Source: JAVKFY01 sp040223615 (GTDB taxonomy: Bacteria > Pseudomonadota > Alphaproteobacteria > GCA-2731375). Taken from it: a stretch of DNA of 64,000 nt. Position 1 is the stretch's first letter. The number at the start of each line of letters is the position of its first letter. Positions 62,657 through 64,000 of this stretch are shown here, one piece after another. The stretch covers positions 62,001-126,000 of the forward strand of contig JAVKFY010000014.1 in the NCBI GenBank assembly GCA_040223615.1, read 5' to 3'. The notes beneath the pieces were generated by a model. It did no database searches and was not told the origin of the DNA. It saw only the letters and a program-made list of their open reading frames with translations. A program made the position numbers and the translations under genes.

Positions 62657-63007
62657 TCAGGTGACCCAGTAGACCGATGGCGTCGGTGCGCCTTTCGGCC
62701 AGTCCTTGCGCAGGCAGGGCCGGAAGCTGGCTAGCTCGCCCGGGCCGGTGGCGGTTATCGACGTGATCTCCGCAACGGCCTCGACCGGGACCCAGGCACA
62801 GTACTGCGGGTCCTCGCCGTCGACCCAGTCAATCTCTTCATGGAACTCGTAAACATAGCGCTGGCCGCACTCGCGGCAGCGTAGCAGGTAGCGGGTCCAG
62901 TGACTCTCGTCGACGAAAGTGTCGAGCAGTTCGAAGGCCTGGCCCAGCGGCGCCCGCGCTGCCGGCTCCGGATCGCTCCAGAGCCGGCAGGCGGTCGGTG
63001 GCTTCAC
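62657..63007 (-). CDS. conserved hypothetical protein with CxxC
   Basis: A 116-residue protein with one CxxC (RCRECGQRYVYEF) and an aromatic/acidic pattern. It starts with GTG at 63007, one base after the stop of the upstream thiamine enzyme, and is followed by FAH 13 bases later. The CxxC may bind zinc. Function is unknown, but the operon position suggests a pathway-specific role. Confidence 0.6.
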   Translation of the reverse strand: MKPPTACRLWSDPEPAARAPLGQAFELLDTFVDESHWTRYLLRCRECGQRYVYEFHEEIDWVDGEDPQYCAWVPVEAVAEITSITATGPGELASFRPCLRKDWPKGAPTPSVYWVT

Positions 63008-63008
63008 C

Positions 63009-64000
63009 TCAGAGCACGAACTCGATCGAGCCGAGCCGCTTCGACATCTTCATGTTCTCGCGGTAGTCGACCGGCACCGCGATCAGTGCCGGGCCCTTGC
63101 GCCGGAAGGCCGATTGCAGCGTCGGCTTCAGCTCTTCGGCCTTGGTGATCACCTTGCCCCAGATACCGAAGGCATCGGCCAGCTTCTTGAAGTCCGGGTT
63201 GTTGAACGACAGTTCGGAGTGCTTGCCCTTGAACTGGTTCTGCTGCTTCCACTTGATCAGGCCATACTCGCCGTCGCACCAGACCATGGCGACGATGTTG
63301 ACGCCGAGCCGCGCGGCGGTCTCCAGATCCTGCACGTTCATCATGAAGCCGGCGTCACCGCTGATCGACAGCACCTTGCGGTCGGGGTGCGCGATGGCCG
63401 CCCCGATCGAGCCCGGCATGGCGAAGCCCATGGTGCAGAAGCCATTCGAGATCAGGCAGGTGTTCGGCTCGTCGCACTGGTAGTAGCGCGAGATCCACAT
63501 CTTATGGGCGCCGACATCGGAGAGCAGGATGTCGTCCGGCCCCATCACCTCGCGCACGTCCCACAGGATCTTCTGCGGCTTCATCGGACAGGCCTTGGAG
63601 TTCTTCTCCATGGCGAAGTCGTCGGCGATGACCTTGCGCAGCTTGGCCCGCTTCTTGATGTCGAACAGCGGCAACTGGCCGCCGAACTTCTCGTTCAGGC
63701 CCTCGTTCATCTGCCACAACGCGTCGGCGACGTCGGAGACGATCTCGCAGTCCGGGTGATAGTGCTCGTCGATTTCCGCCGGCCAGAAGTCGATGTGAAT
63801 GATCTTCTTGTTGTTGAGCGTCTTGTTCCAGTGCTCGGGGCTGTACTCGACAAGGTCGTAGCCGACCGAGATCACCAGGTCGGCGGCGTCCATGGCGCCC
63901 ATGATGTGGTCTTTCGACTGCAGCCCCATGGTGAACAGGCAATGCTCGTCGGTGCGCGGCACCGCGCCCTTGCCCATGAAGGTGTTGACCACGGCGATGC
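63009..64000 (-). CDS. acetolactate synthase-like thiamine diphosphate enzyme, N-terminal part cut
   Basis: The visible part is the last 330 residues of a ThDP-dependent enzyme of the IlvB/POX group; the frame is open to the window edge, so the N-terminal region lies outside. The ThDP site motif GDAGFMMNVQDLETAARLG is present (GDG...NN-like). The segment VNTFMGKGAVPRTDEH and DLVISVGYDLVEYSPEHWN fit the central nucleotide-binding-like domain. It joins or cleaves 2-oxo acids. It is the first visible gene of the reverse operon with the 116-residue, FAH and 189-residue proteins. Confidence 0.85.
   Translation of the reverse strand, partial: IAVVNTFMGKGAVPRTDEHCLFTMGLQSKDHIMGAMDAADLVISVGYDLVEYSPEHWNKTLNNKKIIHIDFWPAEIDEHYHPDCEIVSDVADALWQMNEGLNEKFGGQLPLFDIKKRAKLRKVIADDFAMEKNSKACPMKPQKILWDVREVMGPDDILLSDVGAHKMWISRYYQCDEPNTCLISNGFCTMGFAMPGSIGAAIAHPDRKVLSISGDAGFMMNVQDLETAARLGVNIVAMVWCDGEYGLIKWKQQNQFKGKHSELSFNNPDFKKLADAFGIWGKVITKAEELKPTLQSAFRRKGPALIAVPVDYRENMKMSKRLGSIEFVL

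Overview
The window is 64 kb of very GC-rich, densely packed DNA from a bacterial chromosome. The gene content points to a free-living alphaproteobacterium, most likely near Rhodospirillales. The evidence is a marine-type class GN sortase pair, a single-domain CheY next to CheZ, a TipF-like degenerate EAL protein, twin-arginine MlaC-type proteins, acyl-CoA carboxylase and Liv transport genes, and several single-gene catabolic dehydrogenases. I see no rRNA, tRNA, CRISPR array, phage or transposase gene. The genes at both window edges are cut (start of window, + strand; end of window, - strand).

Layout. 0-9 kb: end of a possible PAS protein, a methyltransferase, an orphan nitrile hydratase accessory protein, an EamA permease, nicotinamidase PncA, a double-palindrome repeat, RibF, a MaoC hydratase, the CheY-CheZ pair, and a coupled HAD phosphatase/FAD oxidoreductase pair. 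9.1-10.3 kb: a less GC-rich VapBC45-like toxin-antitoxin islet. 10.3-14.5 kb: TipF-like protein, CDF metal transporter, aminotransferase and AlkD-like repair protein. 14.5-14.9 kb: a small membrane-protein gene broken by one in-frame TAG. 15-21.8 kb: a catabolic block with a DenD-like epimerase, three SDR enzymes, a beta-hydroxyacid dehydrogenase, a carboxymuconolactone decarboxylase-like protein, an unassigned permease and a metallo-beta-lactamase hydrolase. 21.8-25.4 kb: two tandem mlaC paralogues with striking control elements, a GGDEF-EAL protein and a 61-residue membrane protein. 25.4-35.5 kb: uvrB, a CaCA exchanger, DUF898 and M48 peptidase genes, a large alpha/beta hydrolase, a D-2-hydroxyacid dehydrogenase, an FMN reductase and a DUF169 protein. 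35.6-38.6 kb: class GN sortase operon with its VIT/VWA target and a previously uncalled 47-residue membrane protein. 38.7-48.1 kb: carboxylase beta subunit, aminopeptidase P, prmA carrying an in-frame palindromic repeat, a lipoprotein, UvrD-type helicase and a pentapeptide-repeat protein. 48.4-54.9 kb: livGFHM and two near-identical substrate-binding proteins, closed by a clear intrinsic terminator. 54.9-64 kb: ClC channel, thioesterase, an FAD dehydrogenase/SMP-30 lactonase/citryl-CoA lyase-like operon, exported MsrA, and an FAH/unknown/ThDP-enzyme operon.

Most genes sit in short operons with 1-16 base overlaps or gaps of a few bases. The most unusual items are the repeat element translated inside prmA, the RBS-sequestering hairpin and twin palindromic boxes around the mlaC duplicates, the two CheY-binding-like peptides flanking a long Pro/Ala/Lys linker in CheZ, the third small gene of the sortase operon, and the amber-interrupted membrane gene. 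I did not see one large, clearly undescribed multi-gene system. The sortase operon and the two unassigned catabolic operons come closest.
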